From: Onchocerca volvulus
Taxonomy: Eukaryota > Nematoda > Chromadorea > Rhabditida > Onchocercidae
NCBI GenBank assembly: GCA_000499405.2
Contig: HG738137.1
Location: 25,165,843-25,229,842 of the forward strand
Reading direction: 5' to 3'
DNA: 64,000 bases
Positions 1-12,859 of the stretch are shown in pieces; within the stretch, counting starts at the first letter, position 1; every line of letters starts with the position of its first letter. The position numbers and the translations under genes are program-made. The notes below the pieces were generated by a model, which searched no databases, was not told where the DNA came from, and saw nothing but the letters and a program-made list of their open reading frames with translations.

Positions 1-35
1 GTAATTGCTTTTTAAAATTCATTTCCATATTTTAG

Positions 36-1702
36 TTGGTGCAAGTGAAGATCCGATTATGTCATATGTCGCAGTTGAACGTCAACAAAGTAAACATTAC
101 TTCCCTTAATCGTAATCGTAGTTTTATTATCTAAATTCTGTTTCTTTCCACTAATGGATGAATCTTCTCTGATACAACGTAAACTTCCTTTATTCTGCAT
201 ATGATTGAAAAAAAATGGCTAGTGATCGAAATTTTCGTATTGTAAATACATAAAGCTTTATGCTTTATTAAATATCACTCTTCATAAATAAGTTCATTAT
301 ATTTTATCAGTTTCACAGTTCGATTTCATGGATTTCTGTTATTCCAGTAAATTATCCGCGTCCAGTTATTATTCTTGGAGCAATGAAAGATCGCATCAAC
401 GATGAATTGGTCCTCCGCGATCGAGATCGATTTAGTAGTTGTGTCCCACGTATGTTTTTATTATTTTTTAGCATGAATACCTTGTCATCAAAAAAAATTC
501 ATGACATGCGGAACAATTCCTGTGTATTAATTGGCTGTTAAATTATTTTTTTAAATTGTAGAAGTGAAATATTACAGATACTAGTCGACCTCCGAAGCCG
601 AACGAAGTAGATGGTCGTGATTATCATTTTGTTTCAAAGGAACAAATGCAGGAAGATGTTCGAAATAACCAATTTATTGAAGCTGGACAATTTCAAGATA
701 ATCTTTATGGTACGAGCATTAATTCTGTTCGCGAAGTTGCAGAAATGGTATGTGAATTTTGAAAGAATTAAGAAACTATATAGTATGATATTGCGATAAT
801 GGTGATGTCATTTTTGGATTCTTGTGAATTCAAAAGAAATAACCAAGTTTGAACTGTGAATTTATGTTTTGATTGTAACTAATACTGAAAAATAGTGTTT
901 AGCGAGTAAAATTAGATTAATTATCTAATTTGCTCATTTTACTTCTTTAGTTAAAAATTAACTTCATATTATTTTAGGGTCGACATTGCATTCTCGATGT
1001 AAGTGGGAATGCTATCCGTAGATTACAATCTATTGCAAATATATACCCAATAGCAATCTTTGTGAAACCGCAAACACCACATCAAATTATGTAAATTATT
1101 CATCTAATTTAACTATCTTTTGTGATTTTTATATTGTATGCAGTGTTTTATATGATAATATCACAGATTGTTAGCAATAGATTCAGCCATGCGGCGACGC
1201 ACGTTAACCACTTAAACATTTCGTTTAATCCATCAATTTTTTTAGGCATTTATTGACTTTGTTTTGAAGTTTTTGAATTATATAGTAATTTGTAATTTGT
1301 AGAATATCTGAAATTTCTTATAGGGAATGGGATCATTCGATAAATGAAGATGATGCTCATATTATATATCAGCGCTGTCAGAGAACAGAGCAAAACTTTG
1401 GAGATTTGTTTACTGGTAAATCTTTATATTATCTAATTAATGTTGTTCAGTTAATTATGATTTCAATTCGTTTCCTTATATTTCTTTCCATATAATAGCC
1501 CTTTTTATTCTTTCGAATACTATTTCATCCTTATTGCGAAAATTATAAACAAGATCAATCTTTTTTTCTCAATGGACAGTTTTCTGTTTTAGCTATTGTA
1601 AGTGGTCAAACATTCGAAGATCTCGTACGCCGTGTACTGAATGTCGTTGCAGAGCAATCACGACCGCATGCTTGGGTACCATCACGAGCACAAGTCTTTT
1701 AA
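36..1702 (+). CDS. dlg-1: Discs-large (DLG/MAGUK) homolog, 3' end: guanylate-kinase domain
   Basis: Membrane-associated guanylate kinase scaffold of cell junctions and polarity complexes; the window begins inside the gene. Six exons join in phase: 36-89, 348-449, 578-747, 978-1090, 1324-1415 and 1593-1702, with the stop at 1700-1702. The translation starts in the linker before the GK domain ([14 protein letters not shown]), then gives [20 protein letters not shown], a short [19 protein letters not shown] stretch, [34 protein letters not shown] and the C-terminal [11 protein letters not shown]. These are landmarks of DLG-type GK domains, which bind phosphopeptides and are catalytically dead. 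The P-loop is replaced by [11 protein letters not shown], as in DLG rather than active kinases. PDZ and SH3 exons would lie to the left of the window. DLG identity is confident; the symbol follows the C. elegans ortholog name. Confidence 0.93.
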
Positions 1703-4019
1703 ACCTCATTTGGTCTAATCATATCAAGAACTTTTTTTCAAAAACATTCTTTTTTGAAGCCTTTTCTCATTTTACAAAAAATTTTATCTATGTTGAAGCA
1801 TCGATCTATTTAATTTTATGGAACCAACTTTTGAAAAGTTTGATTGAAAAATTTTCCTTGTATTGCTTTTGCAAACAGCGTTGAAAAGATTGAGATGAGT
1901 CTATATATACATATCTCATGTGTAATTCCTTTGTTTATATTCGAGGATGCATTTGAGTAATCGAATTATTCTGATGATGAAATAATTCAAAATTAAATGA
2001 ATAATATTTTCTAAATACTATTTTGATGATTATAAATTGTAGACTGTTTTTTTTCTTAATTTCGAAAATTATCGAAATATTTCTTGAGTTTTACTTCTCT
2101 AAGAAAGAGAAATTAACGAATCGTCTGGTTGATTTGATCGTTTAATCAAATGTATGTTTTTGATTTATGCAGCCGTATTTTCTATATATTTTGATCAATT
2201 GATATAATGCCATTTTCCTTTTTAAGCAACTATTACATTAGTCTTTATTTTATATAAGTATATTTTTTCTATCCAATTAATTAAGATATTTTTTTAATAA
2301 TTTGATTCATCAAGATACAATGGAAAAAGTTTTCCAAAATAAATTCTTGAAATTTTCAAAAACTCATGAATTGCTTGAATTATTTAGAGAGGAACAGAAT
2401 TGGGATAGATACAATATTTCATATGTTATGAGGTAAATTCTACAATCAAATCACAAAATTCCCCATTATCATTTGTTTCATTTGAATAAAAAAGAATTCT
2501 TTGAAGAATATGATACCTGTGAGCTGTCAATCGTAAAGGGATTTATATCAGACAATGATGGGAAAGTTCGGTATTTCAAAAAAAAAAAAAAAAGGAAGCT
2601 TAGCTTGAACAAATGAAGCATATCATTGTTTTATCTCGTATATTGATTATTTTATTACTATTTTGTCCATTCTTATTCATTGCACTTATTAAAGGTTGTG
2701 ATTTTATTAATATATTTGTTTTTGAAAAAAAAAAAAAAGAAGTGTATTATGTGAAAATATAGTTTAAATTTCTCGCAAACATTGTCCACACTTTGACAAG
2801 CATTTCTTTGCGACAAGAAATGGTTTAATTTACTTCAATAATTTATTGGATGCTTTTTTTCTTCAAAACTTCCATAAGAATATGAGCAAATTGATTCATT
2901 ATATTATATTAAATGTTAAAGTTGAAGAAACAGAAGTCTTGCTTGTGCTATTGAAAAACATCCTGTCCCGTCTCACAATTTTTATGCTTTTTCCTGAAGT
3001 GACGAGAGATGATCTTTTGTTTCTTCAACTTTGACCTTCAACATAATGAATCAATTGTCAAAATGAAATACTGCTTATTTTCCGATTCTACATTCACTAG
3101 ATAAACCGTATTTTCAACCAGTTTTTTTTTTTCTTTTTTAAGTTAAAAAGCAAAAAAAGCTTATTTCTTGCACTCAACTTTCCTCATATATATTAGCAAT
3201 CCTTTTTATTTGGCTAAAATTATTATTGGTTTTGCTGGCACATTTTTCCTCTCAGTCCTTATTCAAAATGTGCCAATTTCCTTTTTTTTTTCTGTTTTTA
3301 TTTTGAAAATTTGTATTCGAAATCTATAATAAACATTATGGTCTTTTAAAAATTTTAAAAATTTCAAAAATTTCACAAATAAAAGTTATTAAAATAATGA
3401 AAATTAGGAAAAATGTGTATGCTGTACAGAAATTTTGTCCAATTTAGCGTACCATTTAATTTTTTTAAACAATTTAACAATGGCATGAGAAAAGCGGTAT
3501 AAATCATCCATCTCATATTAGAATTTAGAATGATTCGGATTATTACGATATAGCCAATAATTATTAATTTTAACGATTATTCATTAATGCAATAATATGT
3601 GTAGGGAATTAATTTCTAAGCAAATCATATATATTGCTAACTTATTTGATTTTAAAAAATTTCAAATCATTCTTCGATTTTAAACTGTATATCATCTTCC
3701 GAGTATGAAAACAATTACGCCTTATTGGATGCATTAAATAGATGACAATGAAAGAAATGACAGATCATGAAAACTTGTTGAAATTTTTGTTTTAATTATG
3801 CAATGTTAAAATACTATCAATTTTTTTTTAGTTTATCTTTACAACTTGAAAAAAAAAGTAAATAAATGCATGAAAAGAGAAGATATTTGAAAATTTGATG
3901 AAAATTAACATACATTTCATGTATTAACATAAATTGCTTGATTTGTATAAGTTAAAATTATATTAATTAATTAATCGTAATCGTAATAATGATATGAGAT
4001 GAATTGTAACAAAAATTAT
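1703..4019. other. Intergenic / 3' UTR space between two convergent genes
   Basis: AT-rich sequence between the ends of the DLG gene (+) and the membrane-protein gene (-). It must hold both 3' UTRs. Possible AATAAA signals for DLG occur at 2338 and 3327, but neither can be chosen from sequence alone. No reading frame here looks coding. Confidence 0.6.
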
Positions 4020-6060
4020 TCATAACGGCCGCAAATAAATACTATCATTAACACTATTCGATTCTAATTCATAGGAAAAATCGGATGGTTCATGATCAAC
4101 TTGTTGCCATGGATTATGCCAACGTTTTACAAAAATTTGGTTGACAAATAATGACGGTGTTTCTACCTATAAACAAGCGTAAAAATATAAGCAAAGATCA
4201 AATAGGGGGGAAAAAAAAACAAACGAACTATGGAATAAATATATTTTGCTTAAAATTTCAAAAATTTAAATGAAATTTTTAAATTAAAATTTACTTCAAG
4301 ACATATATTTATATAATCCTGCGAAATATGGCAAAAAATAGATAGAATAGAAAAGTAAAAATTTCCGATATGCTGAATTATTATTATTATTATTACATTT
4401 TTAATTTTGCAGTCAAATAGAAAAATTAAAATTTTGAACGAGCTAAAATGATTAATTAATTAATTAATTACCGCAGTTTCGGATAGTGAAGGTAGTGTGG
4501 ATAATTTTGGCGTTGGTTTTGGCGTCGGTAGTGGTGCAACAGGTGGAATAGATGTTGGTGACAAGGGTTCTTTGGATTGAGAAGATCGCAAAGTACTTTC
4601 GGCTGATTTTACAGCTGCATCAATATTCGCAGCAATTTGGGATATTTTCGCTTTTCTTGCGGATTCTGATAAAATTTTCTTCGGTTGCATTTTTTGCTGA
4701 AACATCAACAATATCTTTTTTTGAAATTTAAACAAGTTATTTTTTTAAACTTTGATTAAAATCGGATTGATCATAAATATTGACAAAATCGAGTAGATCA
4801 TAAATATTGACAAAATCGAATAGATCATAAATATTGACCGAAATATATGAAAAATTTGAAAAGAACTACTATTAAAGTTAGGGATATATGATAAAAGTTG
4901 TTTATATTTTTGCCAATTTATGATAAGCGAAAAAAAAAAAGTTTATGATGAAAAAGAATTAACATCAAATTTTAGCTTCAGCTCAATTACTGTCACATTT
5001 AAGTTATACATATGATGAATTAAACTAATATTAAATTTAAAAAAAAACAAAAAACTGCCAGAAAAAAAGTTATTAAATAAAAAATTGTGAAAAATAAAAT
5101 TTAAAAAAAAAATGTATTTTTCATTTACCCGTCGCCTTCGTTCGTAATCTTCACGTTTTCGTCGTTTTGTTCTTCCTTCTTGTCGTTTGAGTACACAATA
5201 TAATAGAAGAAATATGGAAATAATTAGAAAAATGATGAGAATTACTAAAACAATCGTTAATGCTAGTACAACTTCCGGTTTTGCTGTTGGTGTTACGGTC
5301 GAAGTTATTGGTATCATATTTAAACCTCGTAGAATCATATTTCCTGAAAATATTTATTTCCCCAACGATTTCATTGAAATTCTTCAAATTTTGATTTATC
5401 CAATGTAAACAGGTATTTTATCCGATAATTATCTTCTTCTTCTTGTAAACAGGTATAATTTGTTACAGAATAAATAACATTCAAAATATGACATTTATAC
5501 AAAAGTTACAGTTTAATTTTTGATCATTTAATCCTGAATCTTGTTTTGAATTACAGAAATGTATTAATGTCATTTATCATTGTATTATTGAAGTATTACA
5601 AATATGGTATATATGTGGCAAAAGTTTTTTCATTTTTTTTTCTAGATTTCATAGAAGTATATTTTTTAAGAATCAAAAAATTTTTAATTTTTTTTTTTTT
5701 TCAGAAAAATGATGAGAATTTTTAATGTAAATTATGAAATAACCATTTTTTTATTTTTTATTTTTTTGTTTTTGTTGAACAAAAATTAGTGCGGTGAATG
5801 AAAAATCATTCATATGATTTTTAAGAATTTTTCTAAAAATCATACTATCACACAGATGAATATAAATTGACTCATTTAGCACTGGATTATTGCTGCATGA
5901 AAATGAATCATTTATGAATATAAGAATTTCATCAAAAATTTCAAAAAAAAATTTGAAAAATTATGAAAGAAAATTTTATAAAATTACCACCAACGATATC
6001 ATCATCATCATCCAGATATGAAAAATTTGTTTCGATTGAATTGTTGAAGGCATTATGCAT
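4020..6060 (-). CDS. Uncharacterised single-pass membrane protein, about 219 aa
   Basis: Four exons, all in phase: 6060-5988, 5343-5129, 4696-4472 and 4166-4020. The ATG is at 6060 and the TGA at 4022-4020. I do not recognise the family. The N-terminus is short and acidic (a run of five Asp around residues 17-21) and is followed by a Thr/Pro segment. One strong transmembrane helix (about residues 48-74, VVLALTIVLVILIIFLIISI and on) is followed directly by a very basic stretch (KRQEGRTKRRKREDYERRRR). After that come a predicted helical region (KKILSESARKAKISQIAANI), a Ser/Pro-rich linker (PPVAPLPTPKPTPK) and a C-terminus with two Trp-containing motifs (KRWHNPWQQVDHEPSDFSYE). No signal peptide is seen. 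The positive-inside rule puts the basic C-terminal part in the cytosol (inference). Exon 1 and its junction rest on phase and a GTAATT donor, so the start is somewhat less sure than the rest. Confidence 0.75.
4380..4396. repeat. (ATT)n microsatellite
   Basis: About six perfect ATT units in the intron between the last two exons of the minus-strand membrane-protein gene. Confidence 0.8.
4768..4850. repeat. Tandem repeat, three units of about 29 bp
   Basis: Three near-identical units built on GATCATAAATATTGACAAAA, followed by TCGAGTA or TCGAATA, lie side by side in intron 2 of the membrane-protein gene. The third unit diverges at its end. Confidence 0.8.
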
Positions 6061-9000
6061 ACTATCAATTTAGAATTTTATTTTATTAACTGTTACTTTG
6101 TAACAAACCGTTCACTTATACTTCAAATAGCTAACAATAACCAAATTCCATAATCAGCAAATTATTCATATTTGCTCTAAAAAAAAAATAAATGAAATTA
6201 TTATACGAGAAAAATATTTATGCAAAAAAAAAAAAAAAATAATAAATCAAGCAAAAAGTTAAATTATCAAATCAAATTTCATTTTGAAACGATAATAAAT
6301 TTTTATATATTATTGGCAAATATTAATAAATATGACATAAATTGTTAAAAAATGATGGTAATAAAATTCTTGGCAATTTTTTTTTTACTGGAATTTAAAA
6401 TCTATGATTTAATTAACTTAGCTAAGATTATCGTTTTAAATCAGATTTATAATTTGGTTTAAATGAATTATCAGTTATTGATATGAACCAAAGAAAAAAA
6501 TGGGATAGACGCAACATCTTAATGCTTATTATTATTTTTGCTTTCTCTTTTTTTTTTCACAAATTTGATTTAGAGCTTTCTCTGATTCTATTTTAATTTG
6601 CACTTTGCATATTTAATTTCAATCTATCACTAATTAAGGCGTTTAAATTTAAAAAAAGAAAAAATTCCATCATTTTAAGCTTTAATTTATCATTAATTTC
6701 AAGTTTGTTAATTACTGTTTTTATTGATTCTGTTAATAGCTTATGTTGTTTTTTTTTTTTTGTATCAATAGCAATTTTTTTTTGATAAAATTTGATCTTT
6801 CTAAATCTTTGATCAATTTGAAGTTTTTACTTATCAATTATAGTCCATGCAAATAATCTTTGTTTTTATTTTGCTGCCTTGTTTAGCTGATTTAAATTTA
6901 AATATTTCGTAGTTTATATATAATTTGTTAGGTGCGATTTCTCTTTTAGTGCAATTTCTCCTTGCTCAATTACTTTTTTTAATTTTAATTTCCTTAATTG
7001 TATTTCTATTCGCATTTATGATAAATATGCGGAAGTGAGGCTTTGTTTATTTGTGAGTATAGCAATTTTAAATAATTTATGATTTAGAAAACTTGTAATC
7101 AGTTTGCAATAATACTGATTGATCATAAAAATTAGCACTATTATAACTTATTGTTGCTTAATTAATTAATTACAGCCATTTTTTCTGTAATTAAAAAATA
7201 TGACACAAACATTTAAATAAAATTTTTAATTGTATTTATCATGATTAATTTTCTTTCCTTGTTGTTTACCAGAATTATTTTAGCTTAAGATTTACGTCAT
7301 ACACTTAACTGAGAGTCATTTCTCCTATGGGAATTCGATTATTCAGATATTTATTTGATTGATATGGCTGGAAGTATGTTTTGAAATATTTTCACCATTT
7401 TTAACGACTTAAAGCAAAAAAGTTTTAACTTTCTGATTTAACTTTTTAACTTAACTTTTTTAAGTTTTACCTTTTTAACTTAATAACTTTCTACAATATG
7501 AATTTATTTGCTATGAAAAATAATATTTATGATAATATGTTTTAGATAGGAAATGATTTTTATCTTCTTATTTTTATACTGCTATTTATCTTTTTAATGT
7601 TAAGTTGAACATTTTCTTATTCCGATATGTGATATATTAATTGATAATTGAAATTTTTTTTAAATAAATGTGAAGGTTTTTAATTTATTCTTGCAACTAT
7701 TAGTCATAGAGTTAAAATAAGATTTCAAGATCTTTTTGTCGCTTCTGATTGGAAAATAATAATTATTTATAAGAATTACTCAAAATTTAGTTTCCTTTAA
7801 ATATTGATAATTTAATTTCGTTTTCAGATATAAGGAATTTTAATTTTCTTTGCAGATTTATTTTATAATAATATTAATGCTTGTTCTGAACTTTTTTTTT
7901 TTTTTTTTTGCTTTCTGATCAGTTATTTGCTCGATAAAAAGTTTGTTGTTTCTGAAAAATCAGAGCAGCTGTTAATTTATGCATTTTGGTATCTGTTTGG
8001 AAGATTTAATATCCATTTGCATTTGTTTATTTAAGGCTTTTATGGATTTTCACTAGATGATTGGCTTATTATGGAAGGTTTGTTTTTGTTTTGCGAAAAA
8101 GTCTTTTTTTTTTTTTGTCCAATGTCATAGACGAATAATTTGAATAATAAAAGTTTTATCAATTGACGGACGAATTATTTTACGAAAAGGTATAAAATAA
8201 TTAACAAATAACATCATTTGCAGAACTAGTCGCAACGAAATTTTTTTTTGTTCGCAATTTGTTACGAATCATTAATAAAACTATATCCAAAGGAGAAATT
8301 AAAGTATTCGTAGGTAGTGATCTCAAACGAATCGAAGGATACCTTTTATTGTGGAATTCGTAGGTAGTGATCTCAAACGAATCGAAGGATACCTTTTATT
8401 GTGGAATTGCTTAACAATATTCCAAATATTGCATAAACTTGATTATCAGATCGGAAATATTTACATGTGAATTATTTTTCGACATTTCAATCATCAAAAA
8501 TAACCATGATAATCGGAAACAAGTGATAATTAGATAAACGATTCATTACATAAGACATCGTAATATTCATTTATATTGATTTTACGTTAGTGATGAATCA
8601 CGTGAATGAAAAATATTTCTACAATGCAAATTGATTGTTTAGACATATTTATATCATAAATTATTCCGGTTTTTCTGATATGACTGATAATATATACATT
8701 GATTACAATGAGAGTTCTGTATTGCATAAAAGTTATATTAAATATTATATTTGTTATATGAATTATTTTTTTTTTTTTTTAATTTTTACTTTTTATTTCA
8801 CGAACAGAGGAACAAGAATCTATGATTGCATGCTACTTTGTTAAGTTAATTTACTTACTTTTTTTTTTCGGTTATTTTTTATTATTTAATATGCCAAAAT
8901 TTGAATTTGTTTGTTTTTCTCCAATTTTATTTATTTCAGCATTTTGATTTAAATGAAGAAATGATTTATTTGATAGGTTGGGTAATATTTTCGGAAATTA

Positions 9001-10203
9001 AAATTTCCAGCTTTCCTTTATTATTCATTATGCGTTTGATGTCTTCGACAATGGATCATTGATCCTTTTTACTTTCTCATTTTACGGCTTGTTTCAACTA
9101 TGATGTGAGTTTTATTTGCTATTTTGTTGTGTTTTAAATTTTTTACCGATTTTCAATAAATTGCTTTAATTTGGTTTAGAATTTCTGGTTTATAGTTAAA
9201 CAACTATGACCGGCCTTTTTTCTTTTTATTTATTCATTTTTTTTTTTAGTTATTTTCTAAATCTTTTTCTTTTTTCATTTTTTTTTTTTTTTTCTATCGA
9301 ATGCAACAGTTATTTGTATGTACTTTCAAATGGAAAAGATCGCTTAGTACCATAAGAATTAATTTTCTTTTAACGCTAAATCAGCAGTAAATTGAAAGTA
9401 ATGTTTGATGCATAATCTGTTTGTTTCTTTCGCAATCAAATTTGTTAGAATTTATTTTATTTGAAATTTTAATGAAAGTGAGCCTGATTGAAGAAGAATA
9501 TTGAAAAAAATTATAAATGGTGAAGTGAATGATTTATGAATTTTTTCATGGATCATTGAAAAATGTCAGAATGAATTTGATTATTGAAAGTGAAACTTCA
9601 TTAATTCTATTTTACGACAATTATAATGTGATTTATATTTTTCACAACTAAATCTAATTTTACACATTTCGCTTAGCTTTTAATAAGGGTAATTCATAAA
9701 AAAAAAAAAATTTTTTTTTTCACATGTCAACAACTTCAGTCTCTTTTTTTTCTTTTTTTTAATTTCATTTTTCCAAAAGTTATTATATCAAAACGTTGAG
9801 CTAGATATTTTATAATTTGTAGTTTTAGTTAATGTTTTAACAAAAAAAAAAAAGAAAAAAAAAACAAATATTATCCACATGAATAAAAAAAATCCCATTT
9901 CCATTATAAATCAAATTTTTGTTATGTATTTTATAATTCAAGCAATTTTAACCATTATCATCTCAGAATTCCTTTTTAGAACTTTTTTTTGTCGAACTGA
10001 CATTGAGCTTTTTCTGTCTTTGAATTTTCAAAAGAAAATTTGCGATCTATCATTGAATATAATATAAAAAATGTATTTTTATAATTTCATTTTAATATAA
10101 TTTTAGGTAATTTATTGGTGTGAAAGGATTAGAATCTCACTTCATTCGCAAATCTGATGACCTAGAATGGAAAATAGTACGACAGTTGAATCCGATATTG
10201 TCG
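6061..10203. other. Long AT-rich intergenic stretch
   Basis: Apart from the 50-bp tandem duplication at 8307, it holds only homopolymer-rich sequence with no reading frame showing coding character. It separates two divergent genes (membrane protein on minus, Srx receptor on plus) and so should contain both promoters; I could not identify either. Confidence 0.6.
8307..8408. repeat. Perfect 50-bp tandem duplication
   Basis: Two identical head-to-tail 50-bp copies (8307-8356 and 8357-8406), each starting TTCGTAGGTAGTGATCTCAA and ending TTTTATTGTGGAA. There is no mismatch between them, which suggests a recent event. The unit is less AT-biased than its surroundings. Confidence 0.95.
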
Positions 10204-12575
10204 ATGCGAAGTTTGATACCAATGTTATCACTCATATATTCGCCATTCCGGTATGATTTCAACTTCTTAGTTTTACGGAAACGATACTGTTCAAACTATT
10301 AAACGAGTAATTTTATTCACTGAATTATTGCTTCACTCTGAAACATTCTTGTAAATTAATCTTTCCTGGATAATTTCGAGGAAAGGTTTATTTCAAGAAT
10401 GTTTCAGAGATAATCTCATTTGTTGCCGATTAGTGATAATCTCACTTGTTGCCGATTAGTGATAATCTCACTTGTTGCCATATTTCTATTTCTATCCTTT
10501 TTTCCTATTATTTTTAAATTATTCCACTCAAATAATCTTAAATTTTAGAAGAAAAATTATTCCAAGATTAGACTTTTTATTTCAGTTAGCACTTTTTGGC
10601 CTATTCGCAGATGCAACATCACTCTATCTTATTCGTAAATCAGAACAGTATCAAAATGTATTCGGAATTTTATGTACTTCTTATCTTTTATTTCATTTAC
10701 AAACTCTCAGTGCTCTACTCATTTGGACACTTGTTCGAATTGTTGTGTAAGTATTACTATGGCATCAAAAATTTCTTGATCAATAAGTTTTCTAGCAAAA
10801 AAAAAAAAAAAAAGAAATCAAAATTATTTCGATAGTCATGAATAATTATATAACTAATGAATATTAATGCTATCTTGATAAGCATAAAGTGGATTTTACA
10901 AGGATAATATCTTGATGAATAATATCCATTTAGTAAATTTTTATAATTCTATAAATTTCTTTTTTTCTTTCTATCTTCCTTCTTGGCTTTTTAGTCTTTG
11001 CTTATTTTCATACTTCCTTTCATCATTACCGCCACTTATCCGTATGGAATATCGAAATATCCTTACTTATATTCGCATAATAAGCTATATTAAATTTATC
11101 AGATTTCTGAAACTAGTGACAAATTTCCCATGGGCAATTTTTGTTCGAATAACGTCACCCATCGCTAATTCGACATTATTTGCGGCCATTTGGATACAAT
11201 TCGTTTTGGCAATCAATCGCCTATGGGCAATTTCATATCCCATAACATATAATCGTATTTTTAATCCGAAAAATGCTCGAATAATAGTCGTATCTCTGTG
11301 GTCATTCAGTGTCATAATCACTGTACTTTATTACAACGGTAATCATTTACAGCATTTTTTTTAAGTGAAATATTATATTGCGACACTTTGGAATTTTATA
11401 CCACAATTGTAACTGGATTTAATGAAATTATATAAATTAGAAATTTTTAACTGACAGTTGAATGCGAGAATTATTTCGAAGCAGATCGTTATTCATGGTC
11501 AACCCTCTATGGACCGTGTAAGCATCCCTTCTTGGCTTATATTGCTGCGTTGCTATCCGATGCTATCATCCTTATCACCGTAATCATCGATGCTATTGCT
11601 TTTTACCGTATCATCATTTATTTAAAAGTATGTTTTAATTTTACAACACAAAGCTATATTCACTTTTTCCACCGAAAAAGTTAGCAATTCAATCCTTTTG
11701 ATCAGCATCATTGCGATTTGCTTCGAAGTTTCGAGAATCTATTCATTCTTGCAGTCTTTACACATTTCATTACAGCTCTCATATACTTATATAATTTCTC
11801 GTTTAATGAGAAATTTTAAAAATTATTTCTCCATTTTGCAGCGAAAAAAGAATCAAAGAACTAATATAAGACAAGAAAATTTGGGCGAAGAAATTGTATT
11901 TCTCAAAGAGGTAAAAAATAAATTGAACTGTTTATAAGTTTCAATATGATTTTTTTACGAAATTTATTAGAAAACATTAACGGTAGCGGAAATCGCAAAC
12001 GAATCGGTATATTCCTGTTCGATATTAGATGTATATCTAATTTCATTAATGCTACGGACAATAAATTTAGCCCATCATATTCGAATAATTTTGATAAAAT
12101 ATATTTCAGACTTGCGTCAGTGCGATTATACATGGATTTTTCGCAGCTATTTTTCACATCGATGGACCGTTTATAGCACGTGTGACGAAAGTAACATATA
12201 CGTGGCTTGCAATAAACACACTAGACAGGTAATGATTATTTTGAATAATATTTGAATTCCAAATGATTACTCGCAAATTTAAAATTGCTCAATCGTTGCA
12301 GGTAATTGTATTGTCCTAGATTCTAATGAGATTATAAAACTGCATGATTTTAGCTTTCAAATTCTATATTGTTGCTTATCTTATCAATTCTTTACTTTAC
12401 TGCAAATACAGTAAGATTTTGCAGAAACAGAACAGATCAAAATTTTCTATTAAATTTTAATTTCAGTTTGGCATTCGTATTCTTTAATCGCAATTTGCTA
12501 ATGAATCGAAACGCAGTGAGAGCATGTATAGAAACAAATAGCGTAGTAAAAATCGCTTCGACAAGGAAATTTTGA
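10204..12575 (+). CDS. Srx-class seven-transmembrane chemoreceptor (GPCR), 315 aa
   Basis: Seven exons join in phase: 10204-10250, 10549-10746, 11103-11338, 11458-11627, 11842-11910, 12110-12228 and 12467-12575. They total 948 nt and end in TGA. The family match is to nematode serpentine receptor class X, thought to act in chemosensory neurons. Landmarks in order: an FGILCTSYLLFHLQ motif at TM2 (Srx FGxLC), a TM3-end AINRLWAISYPITYNRIFNP (Srx NR...P...IF), an extracellular-loop ECENYFEADRYSW with a paired Cys in LYGPC, and EIVFLKETC before TM6. The end of TM7 reads NTLDRSLAFVFFNRNL (Srx DG...FN). The length is normal for Srx (about 300-330 aa). TM1 lacks the usual GxxxN and reads GLFADA, so divergence from the family is notable. 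The ATG at 10204 is chosen because it gives a complete in-frame receptor; an upstream exon is not excluded. Confidence 0.82.
10336..10409. repeat. Nested inverted repeat (hairpin) in Srx intron 1
   Basis: Perfect 16-bp arms CTCTGAAACATTCTTG (10336-10351) and its complement (10394-10409). They enclose a second pair of perfect 7-bp arms, CTTTCCT (10361-10367) and AGGAAAG (10379-10385). Together they could fold into a two-level stem-loop. Confidence 0.9.
10409..10479. repeat. 26-bp minisatellite, 2.7 units
   Basis: Units GATAATCTCAYTTGTTGCCG + ATTAGT start at 10409, 10435 and 10461. The array begins on the last base of the adjacent hairpin. It lies inside intron 1 of the Srx receptor. Confidence 0.9.
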
Positions 12576-12799
12576 TAAAACGAACGATTAAAACATTAAT
12601 GATGTAATTTATTAATTTTCCTAAGAAAAAATCGCATTTGTCATACATATTCTACTTTTATTGATTATTTAATATGGTTTTCTTCTACTAATAACATCAC
12701 CTGAATATCAATGCAAAGTTATCTATCTCGGGTTGCAAAGGCCATCTGATGATAGATTTGTGATGCTGATCTGTGATATTCAGAGCGAAAAGTTTTAAA

Positions 12800-12811
12800 T
12801 CGAAAATAAAG

Positions 12812-12857
<46 letters not shown>
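12800..12857. repeat. Poly(A) tract directly after an AATAAA
   Basis: An AATAAAG is followed at once by about 45 consecutive A, downstream of the Srx gene. It could be the poly(A) tail of an inserted retrocopy or simple slippage; no parent transcript is recognisable upstream. Confidence 0.7.

Positions 12858-12859
<2 letters not shown>

Noticed and set aside
5187..5408. Plus-strand open frame overlapping the membrane-protein gene
   Set aside because: It is the antisense shadow of the exon encoding the TM helix, which has the better protein features and splice phase.
9050..9064. Short palindrome GGATCATTGATCC
   Set aside because: Short enough to occur by chance; nothing around it supports a function.
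10120..10203. Upstream in-frame extension of the first Srx exon
   Set aside because: No ATG and no suitable acceptor in phase upstream of an in-frame TAA at 10108; the ATG at 10204 gives a full-length receptor.
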